From positions 1 through 6,083 of the forward strand of contig VGSD01000187.1 of the NCBI GenBank assembly GCA_016875155.1: DNA of 6,083 bases. Direction: 5' to 3'. Below are positions 5,164 through 6,083 of the stretch, piece by piece. This stretch comes from Deltaproteobacteria bacterium. Its GTDB lineage: Bacteria; Desulfobacterota; BSN033; UBA1163. The notes below the pieces were generated by a model. That model searched no databases. It was given only the letters and a program-made list of their open reading frames with translations, and was not told the DNA's origin. Numbering within the stretch: the stretch's first letter is position 1; the number at the start of each line of letters is the position of its first letter. The position numbers were made by a program, and so were the translations under genes.

Positions 5164-6083
5164 TTAGTTTCTAAGTGGTTTTCCTTTCTTCAGCATATAT
5201 TCGATGCGTTCCTGGGTCTTCACCTCTCCGCATAGACTTAAAAAAGCCTCTCTTTCCAAATCCAGAAGATACTGTTCGGTCACCTCAGTCCCGTCTGGCA
5301 GGTTTCCTCCTGACATAATGTGGGCTACCTTTCCTGCCACATGCTTATCATAGTCGCTGATATAACCGCCCTCTCTCATATAGAAAAGGCCCATCTTTAA
5401 GAGAGAATAGCCTCTTTCTCCCATGACTTTAATATTCTTTTTTGGACGGGGTGGACGATAGCCTTCTTTGACGAGATCAAGGACAGTCCGTTTAGCGTCA
5501 TGGAGGAGATAATCTTTGTTAATTGTGATTTTGTCAGTCGGTCTCATAAAACCGAATTGCTGTGCCTCTCTTGCACTGGTTGCTACCTTGCCCATGGCAA
5601 CTGTCTCGAAGGCTTTTCGGACAAACGGAAGCAATTCTACGTCCGTGACTCCTGGTGGAATACCTTCTGAACAACGGAGCAGCATCTCTTTGGTCCCACC
5701 TCCTGCCGGGATGAGTCCCACCCCCACTTCAACAAGGCCCATATAGGTTTCAGCCGCCGGCCTCATTTTGGCACAGGCAAGACAAACCTCGCATCCTCCG
5801 GCAAGCGTCATCCCGAAGGGAGCAGCCACCACGGGTTTCTCAAAATATTTGACAGCCATCAACACATCCTGAAAAGCCTTCACCATCATATCAATGTCGT
5901 CCCAGTTTTCATCCTGAATCTCGAAGAGCATGAGCATCAGGTTCGCCCCGACCGAGAAATTTTCGCTCTGGTTTCCGATCACCAGGCCATCGAATTTTTT
6001 CTCCACCTCTTGCAAAGAGTCTTTGATCATCTGAACCGTATCCGCTCCGATAGAGTTCATCTTCGAATGGAACTCAAGGCAGG
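5164..6083 (-). CDS. fadN: FadN/FadB-type 3-hydroxyacyl-CoA dehydrogenase/enoyl-CoA hydratase, C-terminal hydratase part
   Basis: 305 residues are visible; the frame stays open through the right edge. An ATG at 6060 is internal, since upstream in-frame codons read CLEFHSK, which continues the family sequence CLEFHS-x-MNSIG. In this family (Bacillus FadN/YusL, about 790 aa) an N-terminal NAD-dependent 3-hydroxyacyl-CoA dehydrogenase is followed by a C-terminal crotonase domain. Only the latter is seen, so the dehydrogenase half is inferred. Counting from that internal Met: NFSVGANL (34-41) matches the oxyanion-hole segment; LAGGCEVCLAC carries Glu91 and GLVEVGVGLIPAGGG carries Glu111, the places of the two crotonase catalytic glutamates. 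The C-terminus SLCGEVKTQERIEYMLKKG followed by KPLRN is the conserved end of the FadN group. It is the upstream gene of fadN-fadA-fadE. The operon promoter must lie beyond the window. Confidence 0.92.
   Translation of the reverse strand, partial: CLEFHSKMNSIGADTVQMIKDSLQEVEKKFDGLVIGNQSENFSVGANLMLMLFEIQDENWDDIDMMVKAFQDVLMAVKYFEKPVVAAPFGMTLAGGCEVCLACAKMRPAAETYMGLVEVGVGLIPAGGGTKEMLLRCSEGIPPGVTDVELLPFVRKAFETVAMGKVATSAREAQQFGFMRPTDKITINKDYLLHDAKRTVLDLVKEGYRPPRPKKNIKVMGERGYSLLKMGLFYMREGGYISDYDKHVAGKVAHIMSGGNLPDGTEVTEQYLLDLEREAFLSLCGEVKTQERIEYMLKKGKPLRN

Overview
The window looks like the chromosome of an anaerobic or facultative bacterium, most likely of the Desulfobacterota/'Deltaproteobacteria' type. 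It holds an acyl-CoA ligase beside LivG/LivF-type ABC ATPases and a complete-looking set of beta-oxidation enzymes, in moderate-GC coding sequence with strongly AT-rich spacers. The taxonomic guess is an inference from gene content and protein style. The beta-oxidation order is also found in Bacillus, so it does not settle the phylum.

Left part, plus strand (2-1894): the 3' end of an AMP-forming acyl-CoA synthetase/ligase, then, after about 100 nt, livG and livF, the paired ATPases of a branched-chain-amino-acid/HAAT-type ABC importer. LivG and livF are separated by only 2 nt and livF begins at TTG behind a good Shine-Dalgarno. The permeases and binding protein of this importer are not in the window.

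Right part, minus strand (6083 down to 2005): a fatty-acid beta-oxidation operon in the order fadN (3-hydroxyacyl-CoA dehydrogenase/enoyl-CoA hydratase; only its C-terminal hydratase portion is visible) - fadA (thiolase) - fadE (acyl-CoA dehydrogenase). This is the gene order of the Bacillus subtilis fadNAE (yusLKJ) operon. Together these proteins can carry out all four steps of the spiral, and the ligase on the other strand could supply the acyl-CoA. The two gene groups converge at about 1895-2004.

The most unusual part is non-coding. All three AT-rich spacers that flank the fad genes (1894-2006, 3806-3866, 5070-5162) carry the same kind of element: an inverted pair built on the 13-mer TGCAAAATTAGCA and its complement. 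Each spacer has one exact copy and one copy with a single mismatch, always in the same relative order. The elements start at or within a few bases of the stop codons. In the two intra-operon spacers they end about 10 bp before the next Shine-Dalgarno. This looks like a dispersed intergenic palindromic repeat family (REP/MITE-like). I saw no defence system, phage, IS element, CRISPR array or RNA gene.
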